Assembly (NCBI RefSeq): GCF_949987535.1
Contig: NC_080068.1
Span: 80,439,254 to 80,503,253, forward strand
DNA from: Balaenoptera acutorostrata
Taxonomy: Eukaryota; Chordata; Mammalia; Artiodactyla; Balaenopteridae
Reading direction: 5' to 3'
Length of the DNA stretch: 64,000 nt
Shown: positions 1 to 10,850 of the stretch, in pieces
How the letters are laid out: every line of letters begins with the position of its first letter
Position numbering within the stretch: position 1 is the first letter of the stretch
Program-made: the position numbers and the translations under genes
Notes under the pieces: model-generated
The model's input: the letters and a program-made list of their open reading frames with translations, nothing else
Databases searched by the model: none
Told to the model about the DNA's origin: nothing

Positions 1-269
1 GGCAGCAACACCATAGCCATAGGAGGTGTTGGACAAGGATGCATGATTTATAACCAATTTGAATATGAATAAAATATTAACATACCTTAAAAAAAACAAA
101 AAAAATTAACAGGATAAGTTATAGAAAGGTAAACACAAGATGTTAAAAAATTCCAATGACCTGACTGCTAGATTCTTAGGTTACTGCCCACTTCTTTTGG
201 CAATGAATAAATGAACAAGGTCTTCCTTAAGACAGTAGTAGTTTAAAACAAACACCCTTGAAAATAAAA

Positions 270-430
270 TGTATCTAGAAAAATAAATATGCAAGATTAG
301 TGAGAACAAATCTGGAAAAAATCTCTTAGATATTAAAGTGAATTATAAAGCTATCACGATTAGAACAGTTTAGCCCTAGATATATAAAGGCAGATTAAAG
401 GAACAGAATAGAGTCCAGAAGTTGATCCAA
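270..430 (+). repeat. Degenerate L1 ORF2 fragment
   Basis: The run around 335-425 (ttataaagctatcacgattag, later aaaggaacagaatagag) resembles the L1 ORF2 segment for KAIVIKTVW...PIDQWNRIE. Heavily decayed. The 270 bases before it are AT-rich intron 6 with nothing recognised. Confidence 0.45.
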
Positions 431-452
431 TTTGAAATGGGAAATATATATG

Positions 453-720
453 AGAAGCAGTAAGGCTTAGTGGTTAACATGATTTAGAGACAGACTCTAA
501 ATTTAAATCTTGGAGCTCTGCCACTTATAAGCTGTGTGACTATTGGTTATTTTCTTAACTTCTCTGTGTCACAGTTTTCTCATCTATAAGATGGCTATAC
601 ACTAGAACCTACCCTCAGCATTACTGTGATGATTAAAATGAGATTAAATTAATTAGTACAAGTGAAGGGACTGTAGCAGTTATCTGATACATAATAAGCA
701 CTCATATATCATGTTAGAAA
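453..720 (+). repeat. MIR SINE remnant
   Basis: Shows the MIR order: a tRNA-like head, 'gctctgccacttataagctgtgtgac', 'cttctctgtgtcacagttttctcatctataagatgg', and a terminal 'ataataagcactcatata' segment. In PGM2 intron 6. Confidence 0.75.
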
Positions 721-759
721 TTGTTAGATTAAAGGTGATATTTCCAATCAGTCAAAGAA

Positions 760-1385
760 AAAGAGATTCTTTAGTTTAATATGTTGTTACAATTGCAACT
801 TTTTAGAAAGAACCTAATCTGCTTTATGCTTCATACAAAATTAAAAATCACCAACAACTCAAAAGATTTAAACATTGCAAAATGTAAACATGAAAGCCAA
901 AGCAAAACAAGAGTTGTGCTTTTTAAAAAAAATAATCTTGGTATAGTGAAATCTATCTATAGTGACACAAAACCCAGGAATCAGAAATTAAAAGTTTCAA
1001 TGAAAAAGTCCAAAGGTAACAACAGAAGGGAAAACAATATTTGAAATAAATGAAGTCTAGTTTTCTGTACAAGCAAAGAGGTTTTACAAATGCAAAAGAG
1101 GAACAAATACACAGAAAAATATAGGTTAAATAAATATTAAAAATATTCATAATTAAAGAATGCAAATAAAGTTAGGTATTACTTTCATGCAGCAAACTGG
1201 GAAAGAGGAGAAATTTAATACTTAGTATAGGTAAGAATGTGTGGATCATATACTATTATCACATACTGTTGGTGGGAATCTCAGCTAGTGTAACATTTCT
1301 GGAGAGCAATTTGTTAACCGTTATCAACTTTGTAAATGCATATATAATTCTGATGCCTGCAATGTATCTTATGAATACACTTGTG
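760..1385 (+). repeat. Old L1 3' ORF2 remnant
   Basis: 1240-1385 matches the decayed L1 block 'tactgttggtgggaat...tttctggagagcaattt'. The A-rich DNA before it (760-1240) is probably the same old element but no reading frame survives. Confidence 0.45.
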
Positions 1386-1386
1386 C

Positions 1387-1459
1387 GCACACACACACAC
1401 ACACACACACAAATATATGCATATATATGTATATACACATATACATATACATGAATCTA
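1387..1459. repeat. (CA)n/(TA)n microsatellite
   Basis: A run of about 12 CA units followed by alternating TATA/CATA steps, in PGM2 intron 6. Confidence 0.9.
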
Positions 1460-1462
1460 CAA

Positions 1463-1667
1463 CAGAGGTTAGCAGCCGTGGCCTGTGGTCCAGCCACCCA
1501 CTTTTGTAAATAACATTTTTTGGAACACAGCTATGTTTGCATGCGTTCATTTCTGTATGATCTATGGCTGCTTTCCTACAACAGCAGAGTTGGGTAGTTG
1601 TAACACAGTGGCTCACAAAGCCCAAAATATTCGCTATCTGTCTTTCTAAGAAAAGCTGCCAGCCCCT
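1463..1667 (+). mobile_element. hAT-Charlie non-autonomous transposon remnant (type A)
   Basis: Matches the element containing 'tttgtaaataa...ttggaacacag', 'atggctgctttc', 'gcagagtt...gtagttg' and an end like 'agctgccagcccct'. Same family as 6950-7140 and 32818-32990. Type A is my label; exact family naming needs RepeatMasker. Confidence 0.75.
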
Positions 1668-1760
1668 CATCTATAGCCTCTAAAGTCAGATGCAGCTACA
1701 GTATATGTACCAACTGAGGAGAAAATTTAATGAAAACAGAATTTGGCTAAATCCATTTAC

Positions 1761-1954
1761 CTGTGAAAACAGTACTTCTTAAGGTCTTCAAAGTAGTCCT
1801 TATTGATGGAAGCACTTGGGTCATGAAAGAGTGGACTGCCATTGATTACAGAATCGTCCCAAGCTTGAGGCCATGGCTCTAGATTTTCTTCAACAGCCTG
1901 GGAAATCCCTTTATCATGAGGAGAGATGATCTGAGCCCCGTTATCCCAATAGAC
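1761..1954 (-). CDS. PGM2: PGM2 exon 6
   Basis: 194 bp encoding residues 180-243 plus two bases of an arginine codon. It begins VYWDNGAQIISPHDKGIS and ends DYFEDLKKYCFH. The acceptor CAG is 1957-1955 and the donor GTAAAT begins at 1760. Intron 5 between exons 5 and 6 is only 116 bp. The next exon is outside the window: bases 1-1760 belong to intron 6 and carry repeats only. Confidence 0.96.
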
Positions 1955-2070
1955 CTGGAGAATGCAGGAACATATCCAGATGGTTTACAGTTCATTCCCT
2001 GTGCTCCCAAACCATAAAGGCACAGGATTCATACAGAAGGACGTAAGTGTGGAGAGAAAAATAAACATAC

Positions 2071-2154
2071 CTTGTAACCATTATCCTGCTTTGGATTGTG
2101 AGAGGCAGTTATCATGATTCCAGCACAAAGTTTCAAATGTGATACTGTGTAGGG
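2071..2154 (-). CDS. PGM2: PGM2 exon 5 (catalytic serine loop)
   Basis: 84 bp, 28 codons (residues 152-179), phase 0 at both ends. It contains [17 protein letters not shown]. The serine of TASHNP (codon at 2103-2101, residue 169 in this copy) is the residue phosphorylated during the mutase cycle in the alpha-phosphohexomutase family; human numbering is 165. The acceptor is TGTATTACAG ending at 2155, and the donor is GTATGT from 2070. A CHR SINE sits only about 30 bp upstream of this acceptor, so the branch point and pyrimidine tract lie in or beside its target-site duplication. Confidence 0.97.
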
Positions 2155-2185
2155 CTGTAATACAGTAGGAAAGGAGAACAGTTTT

Positions 2186-2524
2186 TTTTTTTTTTTTTTT
2201 AAAGGATTTTCTTATTTATTTATTTATTTATTTATTTATGGCTGTGTTGGGTCTTCGGTTCGTGCGAGGGCTTTCTCCAGTTGCGGCAAGCGGGGGCCTC
2301 TCTTCATCGCGGTGCGGGGACCGCTCTTCATCGCGGTGCGCGGGCCTTTCTCTATCGCGGCCCCTCCCGTCGCGGGGCACAGGCTCCAGACGCGCAGGCT
2401 CAGCAATTGTGGCTCACGGGCCCAGCTGCTCCGTGGCATGTGGGATCTTCCCAGACCAGGGCTCGAACCCGTGTCCCCTGCATTAGCAGGCAGATTCTCA
2501 ACCACTGCGCCACCAGGGAAGCCC
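2186..2524 (-). mobile_element. CHR SINE, type 1, beside PGM2 exon 5 acceptor
   Basis: Complete tRNA-derived SINE, read on the minus strand: head GGGCTTCCCTGGTGGCGCAG, tail of (TAAA)n and poly-A (seen as ttt...tatttattt at 2186-2240). A perfect 14-bp target-site duplication, aggagaacagtttt, is at 2172-2185 and 2525-2538. Its orientation matches the PGM2 transcript. It lies about 30 bp upstream of the exon 5 acceptor. Confidence 0.95.
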
Positions 2525-2538
2525 AGGAGAACAGTTTT

Positions 2539-4166
2539 AAACAAAAAATTAGATATACTTAAAAGGTCTATCATATATTGTACCGTGTTCCCTTTTAATA
2601 AACATCGTATATAAACATCATATTGTGTCATACAATATTTTGTGCCACATCCAAGCAGTACACTCTGACTACCTTTAGAACTAACTCACTGCTCAAAATT
2701 CAAATAAGAAAGGTGAGTATTTTCCCAGGTGTCTTCTTATTCTGTCTTCTCCTTGGTAGAGCTAGAAAGCTCTCCACACAATACGATGGTCTGATTCTCC
2801 ACTGCCCATTCTTTTAAGCCTTCTGCTTGGGACAGCAGCTTATGGATTCAGTTTATTCCCTCCAACTGCTTCCTCTGCTCTTCTTCCCCTGATTTGCTTT
2901 TAAGGAAAAGGTTGAGGAAAATGTGGGAGAAATGGAGAGAGCTCTCACAGCTTGTCATTTATCTCCCACTCCGGGTCTGATTATCCCTCTCTTGCATCTC
3001 TACTTAGCTCCCATCTTTACAAGACTACTTCCCCAAGTGGGGAGAGGGTAGGCTTATGCGCCCTGTGGCTGCACATGAGATTTACTCTACACAGGCATCC
3101 TGAGATTCTACCTGCCCGTCCGCTTCCACCCTCCCACCAAGAATCACTGTGGTCACTTGCCCCCCCCCCCAGGAGTTATCTCACAGTCCCCAGGTTTCCT
3201 GGAGCAAAGAAAAAGGGAGAATCACTCCACTACTTGGGCAAATGACCATGAGACATTCATTTAATTCATGTCTGATATAAAAGTAATAGCTATCAACACT
3301 TATATAGTACAGAAGACCAATGATGCTTGAACACATTGCAATTTTTCCATCAAACAATAAAACTTGAACCACATCTGGATGTGACATTGAGTGCCTACTG
3401 GGATATTTACAATCTAGGAGGCGCTACACCTACCTGTCAGTGCACTAGAGACAGTAAACACAAAGCTAGTGGAGCTTACTTTTTTATTTACACACTCTCA
3501 TTTCTACTTGATGGAACTAACTGCATTCAAACCATGTTTTTGGTTTAGTATCTAAAAACATTTATGCTTAGCATCTGGCTCCACTCTTAACAGTTCTATC
3601 TACTTAAAAGCAACAGCTGTCCTTTTCTTCAGATTCTGCTACAATAAGAATTTGATAAAAATCTTACTAAAACATGCCAAGTATGCTTCTTATACTGGCC
3701 ATGAATAGGATTTAGAATGAAACATTTATATAAAAAGTTGGTGTACCAACTTGTCAAAAATTTTCATGATAAGAAATGGTTTGAGTTGAATTCAGATTTA
3801 GACCCAAGAAGTTTCCTAATTGTGACAGCTGGGAAAAAATAATACAAACCAAATTAAAAAGCAAACAGACAGACAAACAAAAAAAAGACATTTTGCTACC
3901 TAGCTAAAATATCCTTCAAATGCAAGTAAAAGAAAAATTGCATTAAAAAAAAATCAATTCTGATGAATCAAAAGTTGAATACCAGAGAATATTACTAGGA
4001 TGTGGGAGGAACATTCCTGGAGAGGAGGGAGAATTCCTGATAAAAGGCAAGGAGCCCTTCTATCTTTCAAACACCTGAATCCCAAGAGCACTGAAGACTG
4101 TGAAACTCGGCCATGTCCCATCTCTGATTCCATGATAGGAAATTACAAGAGGAAAGAGTTACTTAC
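2539..4166. other. PGM2 intron 4 remainder
   Basis: No gene or clear repeat recognised. 3159-3171 is a C run and the rest is AT-rich unique-looking sequence. Short open frames here have no protein-like signal. Confidence 0.5.
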
Positions 4167-4251
4167 CACAAAGGGGGTTGGGGTTATATCAGAAAAGAGG
4201 TACACAGGAATCCCCTGGCTGATAAACGTAGTTGCAGCAAGTCGGGCGAAT
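4167..4251 (-). CDS. PGM2: PGM2 exon 4
   Basis: 85 bp; its first base completes the split arginine, then 28 codons follow, reading FARLAATTFISQGIPVYLF then SDITPTPFV (residues 123-151). The acceptor CATTTCCAG ends at 4252 and the donor GTAAGT begins at 4166, a strong consensus 5' splice site. It ends in phase 0. The open frame continues past both ends by chance, but the splice signals and homology set the limits. Confidence 0.96.
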
Positions 4252-4566
4252 CTGGAAATGCAGAGCGATGGGGGAGAAAAGGAAAGTAGAGCCATCAGGA
4301 CCGTGGGTGACAATAAAGAAGGAAATGAAGGTCCAACCATTTCTTTAGACTGAGAACGGCAGCCAGATCGAAGAAAACATTTATTATACTTCTGCTGGCA
4401 GAGAACATTAAGGCTGGAGGAAGCGTAGGAGTCATCTCACTCCACCCCTTTGTTTTACAGAAATGGGACTAAAGCCAAGAAAGGACATATGACTTGTCCC
4501 ATGTCCACGAGCCACTCAGCAGCTGACCCAGGCCTGCACCCAAGTCTCTCAGCTCTCCTCCATCTC

Positions 4567-4785
4567 AGGGGGTCTCAGCGGAGGGCGATGCTGCCCCCAT
4601 GGGACATCTGAATCGTCTGGAGACATTTTTGGTTGTCACCAGGGTAGAGCGCTAGTGGCAGCTAGTGGACGGAGGCCAGGGATGCTGTTAATCATCCCAC
4701 AATGCACAGGGCAGTGCCCACAACAAAGAGTTATCTGGCCCAGTACCAAGTCACTTGGCAACAGTGCAGGGACGGAGAAACCCGA
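4567..4785 (+). mobile_element. hAT-Charlie non-autonomous transposon remnant (type B)
   Basis: Contains the blocks 'gtctggagacatttttggttgtca', 'ggaggccagggatgctgttaa' and 'acaatgcacagggcag...acaacaaagagttatctggcc'. This is a MER20-like consensus as I recall it. Same family as 44005-44245 in opposite orientation. In PGM2 intron 3. Confidence 0.75.
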
Positions 4786-4864
4786 GTCTAAAGCTGTCAC
4801 TATCCAGTATATGCCATGAAGACTCGTATTTGATTCGATGTTGTCCTCTACAAAACATACGGCA

Positions 4865-4935
4865 CATTGGCGTGTGTATGTGATATATGTGTAACACATA
4901 TATGCATAGGACATGTATATGACATATATACATCT
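4865..4935. repeat. Imperfect (TG/TA)n tract
   Basis: Alternating purine-pyrimidine stretch (gtgtgtatgtgatatatgtg, then tatatgacatatata). Low-complexity; the short antisense frames over it are artefacts of composition. Confidence 0.7.
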
Positions 4936-5681
4936 TGGCTCCATTCAGCCCTTAGAAGAAGACTTAAATCTTTGACACTTTGACATATTTCTCAATTTCC
5001 ACAGCACCTGGCTTAGGGCAGGACATAGAACATGGCACTGGGTCTTTCTTCATGCATGGAGTAAAGTATTTCATCACAATAATTGAGCAATTTACTTCCA
5101 ATGAACAACACCACACTGTTACAGGATTAAACAAACAAAATATTTGATCATTCTCCCAAATAGTTCTTGAGCACTAACTTCATGGAACCCTATTTCGGGA
5201 GCTGGCTGGGGCAAAAAGAGGAGATCTTTAACAACTCAAGTGTTAAAATTCCTAGGACCAATAGTAATACGAAAATGATTTTGACAATTAAAAAAAATAC
5301 CTCTACATAGGGGAAAGTCATAAAAATAACAAAATTTAGCAAAAACAACTTAACTAAAAATCTGAATTAAATCCACACTGTATTCACTAGAAGGTACTGA
5401 AGTCACTTTTACCCTCATGAAATGTGTAGCACGTGTTCAGGCTGACTTTAAAGGCGCTTTCTTAAAGCTGGCAAAGGAGACACTCAACATACCTACGATC
5501 TATACATGATATATATGAATTAAGTTACAAATGTGCAGGAAAAAAGATTCAGTGTGTTCTCTGCATATACTTAGCAGTTATTGCTTATGTTCCCCACCAG
5601 ATATTTAAAACTGGAAGATTAAAGAACTAATCAACATTTCCTTAGGTGAAATTCTGAGACTGCAATAGTTTCCGACTCTTT
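4936..5681. other. PGM2 intron 3, unassigned stretch
   Basis: Around 5000-5060 there is a short L2-like end ('cagcacctggcttagggcaggacatag'). The rest is AT-rich intron with no recognised element. Confidence 0.4.
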
Positions 5682-5692
5682 AAAGAAATGTT

Positions 5693-6050
5693 GGGCTTCC
5701 CTGGTGGCACAGTGGTTAAGAATCTGCCTGCCAATGCAGGGGACACGGGTTCGAGCCCTGGTCCGGGAAGATTCCACATGCCGCAGAGCAACTAAGCCCG
5801 TGTGCCACAACTACTGAGCCTGCGCTCTAGAGCCCGCGTGCCACAACTACTGAGCCCGTGTGCCACAACTACGGAAGCCCGCGTGCCTAGAGCCCGTGCT
5901 CCGCAACAAGAGAAGCCACCGCAATGAGAAGCCCACACACCGCAACGAAGAGTAGCCCCCGCTCACCACAATTAGAGAAAGCCTGTGCGCAGGCACGAAG
6001 ACCCACCGCAGCCAAAAATAAATAAATAAAATAAATAAGTAAGTTAAAAA
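5693..6050 (+). mobile_element. CHR SINE, type 2
   Basis: tRNA-derived SINE with A box (tggcacagtgg), B box (ggttcgagccc) and (AAATA)n tail. The body is longer than type 1, with repeated 'gccacaactactgagcc' modules. An approximate duplication aaagaaatgt/aaagaaaatgt flanks it. Antisense to PGM2 in intron 3. Confidence 0.93.
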
Positions 6051-6949
6051 AAAGAAAAAGAAAATGTCCATTTCCTCATCATGAGTGTTTTACCATACAC
6101 TGGTTAGTAATTGTTACAACCTCTAAATATCTTGCTTGCTGTAGGTGATAGACAGTGACCCTGAGCTCCACTCCATTCCATTCTATCAAACTCTGAGACT
6201 GGAACCATAAAAAAATAGAATCAGTAACATCGGTCACTTTAAGGAACTGATATGGCCCCAAGGCCAGAGCAAGAAACAGCTGCACCTTAATTGACAATGT
6301 TAACATATATGAAAGATGTGTCAACCTGAAGCAGGGTAGTCAGCCTAAGGAGAAGAAATTTGAGAAGCTAAACAGGCAGTTAGCCACATATATGCACTGT
6401 GCATGCTTTGACCGGAGGGTCTGACCTGCTGGTAAAGCATGCTTATGATGTAATTCTCACCGTAAATTCACTAACTGAAATTGACAAACTGATATTCTGA
6501 GGTTTATACTACATTACTCTCTTGTGAATGTAGTTCATAAGCATCAGTCCTTGAGAGATACAGCTTCTCTCTTGCTTTATTGACAAAAATCACACTTTTG
6601 AGCCTGCAGCTGAAGACCCAATATTTTATATCACCCTGAGTTCAACCTAGGAGCTGATGTCATCTGGTATTTTACCCTGGCCATGCTCCCTTCCTCACAG
6701 CCACACATTTGTTCCCATTAATGTTTCTCTCTTAGACTAGAAGCTACTGAGAAGCAAAGATTAGGACTCTATGAATTTATCCAGCACTGTAAAGTTATGA
6801 GACTTTTCACTAATATTAAACATTGGCATGTTCTTCCAATCTAAGAAACTACTAATACTTATACTTCGGAAAGATTAAAAAAATTCAACATAATAGAGGA
6901 AGTGTTCAAGTAAAAACGAGGGTCATATAACTTGATTAAGAGCAGTGAT
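6051..6949. other. PGM2 intron 3, unassigned stretch
   Basis: 6690-6800 resembles a decayed L2 3' end ('gactagaagctactgagaagcaaagattaggactctatg'). Nothing else recognised. Confidence 0.35.
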
Positions 6950-7140
6950 TGGCAAACTCCAGCCCATTTTGTAAATAAAGTTTTACGGGAACACTGCCAT
7001 GCCCATTCAGCCATGAATTGTTCATGGCTGTTTTTATGCTACATGGCAGAGCTGAGTGGTTGTGACAGAGACTGGGCAGCCCACAATGTGTAAGATATTT
7101 ACTATTTGCCCTTTAGAGAAACAGTTTGCTGACCCCTGGT
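6950..7140 (+). mobile_element. hAT-Charlie non-autonomous transposon remnant (type A)
   Basis: Runs from 'ttggcaaactccagccc', through 'tttgtaaataaagtttta' and 'catggctgtttttatgctac', to the terminal 'gtttgctgacccctgg'. Nearly full length. Same family as 1463-1667. Confidence 0.8.
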
Positions 7141-7194
7141 GTCAGCCCCTTTATGTTTAAATTGTGTTGCCTTCTCTCACTTTATGATACTAGA

Positions 7195-7290
7195 GCAAAG
7201 AGATAAAAGTACATACTTTACAGGTTTGGTGAGGGCTAAATGAGTGAATACCTAGGTGCCTAACTCACATTCAGCACTCAAATGATTCTA
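7195..7290 (+). repeat. MIR 3' end adjoining the CCA array
   Basis: 'ggtttggtgagggctaaatgagtgaatacctaggtgcctaactcacattcag' is the 3' part of a MIR, whose terminal simple trinucleotide stretch probably seeded the array that follows directly. Confidence 0.5.
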
Positions 7291-7615
7291 TCACCACCAC
7301 CACCTCCACCACCACCACCACCACCTCCTCCACCACCATCACCACCACCTCCACCACCTCCTCCACCACCATCACCACCACCTCCACCACCTCCTCCACC
7401 GCCACCACCATCACCACCACCTCCACCACCTCCTCCACCGCCACCACCACCTCCTCCACCACCATCACCACCACCTCCACCACCTCCTCCACCACCATCA
7501 CCACCACCTCCTCCACCACCATCACCACCACCTCCACCACCTCCTCCACCACCACCACCACCGCCGCCGCCACCGCCGCCACCACCACCACCACCACCAC
7601 CATCACCATCATCAT
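7291..7615. repeat. CCA/CCT trinucleotide array with 33-bp higher-order unit
   Basis: 325 bp built almost only of CCA, CCT, TCA and a few CCG triplets. The subunit cctcctccaccaccatcacc + accacctccacca (33 bp) recurs with 3n-length variants, then a purer (CCA)n/(CCG)n end at 7548-7615. Unbroken frames on both strands (poly-Pro one way, Val/Glu-rich the other) are composition effects. On the PGM2 sense strand it is a GGT/GGA run inside intron 3. Confidence 0.95.
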
Positions 7616-8016
7616 CTGCCTACAGCTACATAAGACAGTCTCATTGGTTTGGGAATGTTACAAGAATGCAGCTTGCAATGGGCATTTAAGAATGGGAAGG
7701 AGCTCATGAAGCTTATAAATAGTGGAAGAAAAAAAATTTACATAAAAGGAAGAAAGTGAGAGGGAGAAATAATATTGCCAGCTAAAAAAATTACCTTAGA
7801 TAGGTAATAAGTTCTAAATTGTCTAAATAATTTTATCTTCTTAACCCAAACATAAAACCAGAATTCTTAAAAGTTGCAAAAGAATCTACCCATCAGTTTT
7901 ATAGTTAAGCAATGTAGCTGACAAACATATTTAAAGTCAACATATTGAAATGGTGATTACACCTAAAACTACAAAATACACTACAAAAAAATAGTTTCCG
8001 AAATATCTTTACATAC

Positions 8017-8123
8017 CTTCTGCTGCTGCCTCCACTTGCTGGATGGGCTCGAGCATCATAGCTGATCACAACACCTCTTTGCTTAAGGTCACTGAATTGT
8101 TTTTCCAGGTATCTACAAAATCC
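8017..8123 (-). CDS. PGM2: PGM2 exon 3
   Basis: 107 bp encoding residues 88-122 plus two bases of the next codon. It reads GFCRYLEKQFSDLKQRG then VVISYDARAHPASGGSSR. The acceptor AG is 8125-8124 and the donor GTATGT begins at 8016. The split arginine codon (AG|A) is completed by the first base of exon 4, which confirms the pair of junctions. The exon covers the first beta-strand and helix of domain I, including the YDAR segment. Confidence 0.95.
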
Positions 8124-8167
8124 CTAAAAAATACCCCATGGATTCAAAGAGTATACTATATGTTTTA

Positions 8168-8201
8168 ACACACACACTATATATATATTATATATATACT
8201 G
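8168..8201. repeat. (CA)n-(TA)n microsatellite
   Basis: acacacacactatatatata followed by ttatatatata, 45 bp upstream (gene sense) of exon 3. Simple repeat in intron 2. Confidence 0.85.
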
Positions 8202-8274
8202 AACAATAGGAAAATAACAGCTGTATTTATTTTCTATCTGTATGTATCAGGTAATATGTTGGACACTTAGTATT

Positions 8275-8400
8275 TATTATCACTAATCCCAGATCAACTT
8301 GGCCAAGAAACCCCATTTTACAGATGGAAAAGCTAGAACTCAGAGAGGCTCGGTGACTTGCCCAGTTTCAGATACACGAATAGCAGAGCCTAGATTTGTG
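8275..8400 (-). repeat. MIR remnant
   Basis: 'ccccattttacagatggaaaagct' then 'cagagaggctcggtgacttgcccag' is the reverse-orientation core of a MIR SINE. Confidence 0.7.
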
Positions 8401-8419
8401 CCTGGTCTGGTTAGAGGTG

Positions 8420-8665
8420 GTTCAGTGCTGGGTTAAAAGCACACAGACTCTGTGCGCTTGTACTCTACCCCCACCTACGAGCAAATGACAAGTTCCTTAA
8501 TCTCTCAGTGCCTCAGTTTCCTCTTCTGTAAAATGGGAATAACAATAGTACCTCCTTCAAAGGGCTGTATGAGGGCTAAATGAGTTAAAACATGCCAAGT
8601 GCTGAGAATCCGACACCAAGGAAGCACTATGTGTTTGCTGTTATGAGCATTATTTTTACCGTCAT
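8420..8665 (+). repeat. MIR SINE remnant
   Basis: 'ttaatctctcagtgcctcagtttcctcttctgtaaaatggg' (core), followed by 'gctgtatgagggctaaatgag' and a 'caccaaggaagcactatg' 3' end. Confidence 0.8.
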
Positions 8666-9890
8666 TTTTCTTCAAAGCCTGTATTCATTTTACACTAGCC
8701 TAAAATGTCTGAGGACAGGGAGGTGTTTCAGACATTTCCACCTGCCCTGTACATCAGTAGGTAAAAGAAATTCGACAGTTAAGATTTCCACAGTTAACTG
8801 ATCTAAACTTGTTCTGCTTGTGATATTGTTTTCAAGCAGGTAGGTCTTAAGGAGGCTCTATCAGTCCACCATTATACAAATTAAAATTGTGCAGAGTTTG
8901 GGCTATTCCCACCTGCCTAGAAATGGTGGAACGCACAATTCCTGCATCTTAGTGGGTGCAATAACATCACATCAGTCTGAAATATGGAAGATTAGAAAAC
9001 AGTGAACTTTGAATTCAAGAGGTTTAGATTACTGGACAAAATAGGTTTTATTACAGAACAAAAAGAACTCTGGTTGATTGGGTTATAATGATGGTTCATA
9101 CTACTTATTTCACTTTGATTGAAGGAAGTCTTATAAAAAGTTAATTGTAACTCTTATTTTTGGTAGGACAATACTTCACAGCTTTGTTGCCTGAGTGATG
9201 CCAATTTAGAAAGCCTCCAGTTTTTCTTGTGCAAAAATACTGCATTGGGCATATCTTCTGAGGTTGAGGGATACGAGGTAATAAGAACACATGTGCACTG
9301 GTTTTGTGGGGTCCCCTGAGGGTACACAGAGGCTCACACTCTAAGGCTTACAACAGTGACAGCGCTCTCTCCCTGGCCCAGGTCGACCCCTGTGTGTGGC
9401 CCCAGTGTTCGAGGGGGGCAAAAAAACATTCAGCCTTAGCCTAAAATCCCTATCATCTCCAAACTGCTCTAAAAAACTCTGGGGCCTGCTGAGGCTGAGG
9501 ACCTGAGAGCATGGCTAAGGGAAGGGGGCATGCTTTTTCCTGAGAAGAGACTCACTGAGGGATGGAAATATTATCATAGAGTGTAAGAAACAAACTTTAT
9601 ATACCTTCAAAAGGTCAAACTATGACCAATATGTAAAAGCTACAGAAAGATAGATTTGGCTCAAAATAAAGAAATCATTCTTTAATGAGAACGATCCAAA
9701 GACAGAATGGCTAATTCAGAAGACAATGAGTTCTCTACCACTGATGTGTAATGGCTCAGTTAACTAACCTAAAAGGAAACTATAACCTCTGTCAATGAGG
9801 CAAACAGGACAAAAATTTCCGTCTAGTCTCTATCCTGTTTCCTAGTGGGTTGTTCTTGACTCACATGCATCTACTTCTTAAATACAACCA
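8666..9890. other. PGM2 intron 2, unassigned stretch
   Basis: No coding or repeat signal recognised with confidence. 9300-9560 is moderately GC-rich but has no CpG cluster or splice-bounded frame. Confidence 0.4.
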
Positions 9891-9894
9891 GATG

Positions 9895-10130
9895 AATTTG
9901 GGGGCACCAATAGGATGAGAGTTCGCACCAGAGACCAGCAAGCACGGAGTTTTCAGATGACTCCAGGCTCCAAGCTGGCCCACGTGATGCCAAATGCAGC
10001 AGAGATGAGGTGTCCCCACTGAGCTCCACCCACATTACAGATCTGTGAGCAAAATAAATGTGGTTGTTGTTTAAGACTACTATGTTTTGGGTGATTTGTT
10101 GTATGCCCTAGTGACCAGAGCAGAGGGCGA
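9895..10130 (+). repeat. MLT1-type LTR remnant
   Basis: The end 'tgagcaaaataaatgtggttgttg' + 'tttaagactactatgttttggg' + 'tgatttgttgtatgc' is the typical 3' end of a mammalian MaLR LTR, with its AATAAA. Confidence 0.6.
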
Positions 10131-10750
10131 CCTTATCCATCAACATGATCCCATGTTATCCATAAACTAGAACAGGATTCCCAGGCTCACTTTATTCCAA
10201 GCCTTCCCTCCAGAAAGATCTAGGGAGCCCTACTGCTTAACAGTAATGTGTTCCCATGGCAACTCTGTACCCTTATGCAAGAGTTCCATCTTAGGGTTTT
10301 GTCAGAACATGCCCAACTCTGCCTTTATGTTGGGAGGTACATGTAAAGTACACGTAATCGCCAGTAGTCAATTTTCCCAACGTCTTCTTTCCTGGAATTA
10401 AAGTGACCTTCAATTTTAACAAGTCTAAGCAGTTGAAGAAACAGAACAATCTGTTCCAATTCATTTCCCTCATAAACAGAATTCTCGACACTCAGCATCA
10501 GCTGTTTTATCAAAGGCTTCATCTTCATTCCTAAAAGTTGGGTCTGGACTCTAAGAGTAAAATTCACAAATGAAGGCAAGGGAACTCAGCAATAATTTCC
10601 ACCTATGGTGTAAATTAAAACTAAATGGAACGAATAACTCTTGGTTATTCTGGCAGTTAGAAAAGCTTTTCAATGCTTGCATCTGCACAACCATAACATT
10701 ATAAGAACACAGGAGTCGGTCAGCTTAGTTAGTGGATTGGCACCGGAATG
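10131..10750. other. PGM2 intron 2, unassigned stretch
   Basis: Contains an 84-codon minus-strand frame (10579-10325) with no family I recognise and no flanking support; treated as chance. Confidence 0.35.
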
Positions 10751-10754
10751 AAAG

Positions 10755-10850
10755 CTCCATGAGGAAATCTGTCTGTTTCAGTCATTATTATATCCCTGAT
10801 GCCTGGCACCCAATAAATCTCTGTTGAATGAATAAATGAACGAATGAATG
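10755..10850 (+). repeat. L2 3' end
   Basis: 'gctccatgaggaaatctgtctgtttcag', 'atccctgatgcctggcacccaataaatctctgttgaatgaataaatga' is the characteristic L2 LINE terminus. Confidence 0.8.

Noticed and set aside
4000..4353. Plus-strand 117-codon frame over PGM2 exon 4
   Set aside because: It is antisense to a confirmed exon and has no independent homology.
7271..7689. Long open frames on both strands over the CCA array (poly-Pro / Val-Glu-rich)
   Set aside because: Both are direct consequences of a 3-bp periodic repeat; there is no start context, splice support or flanking homology, and it lies inside a PGM2 intron.
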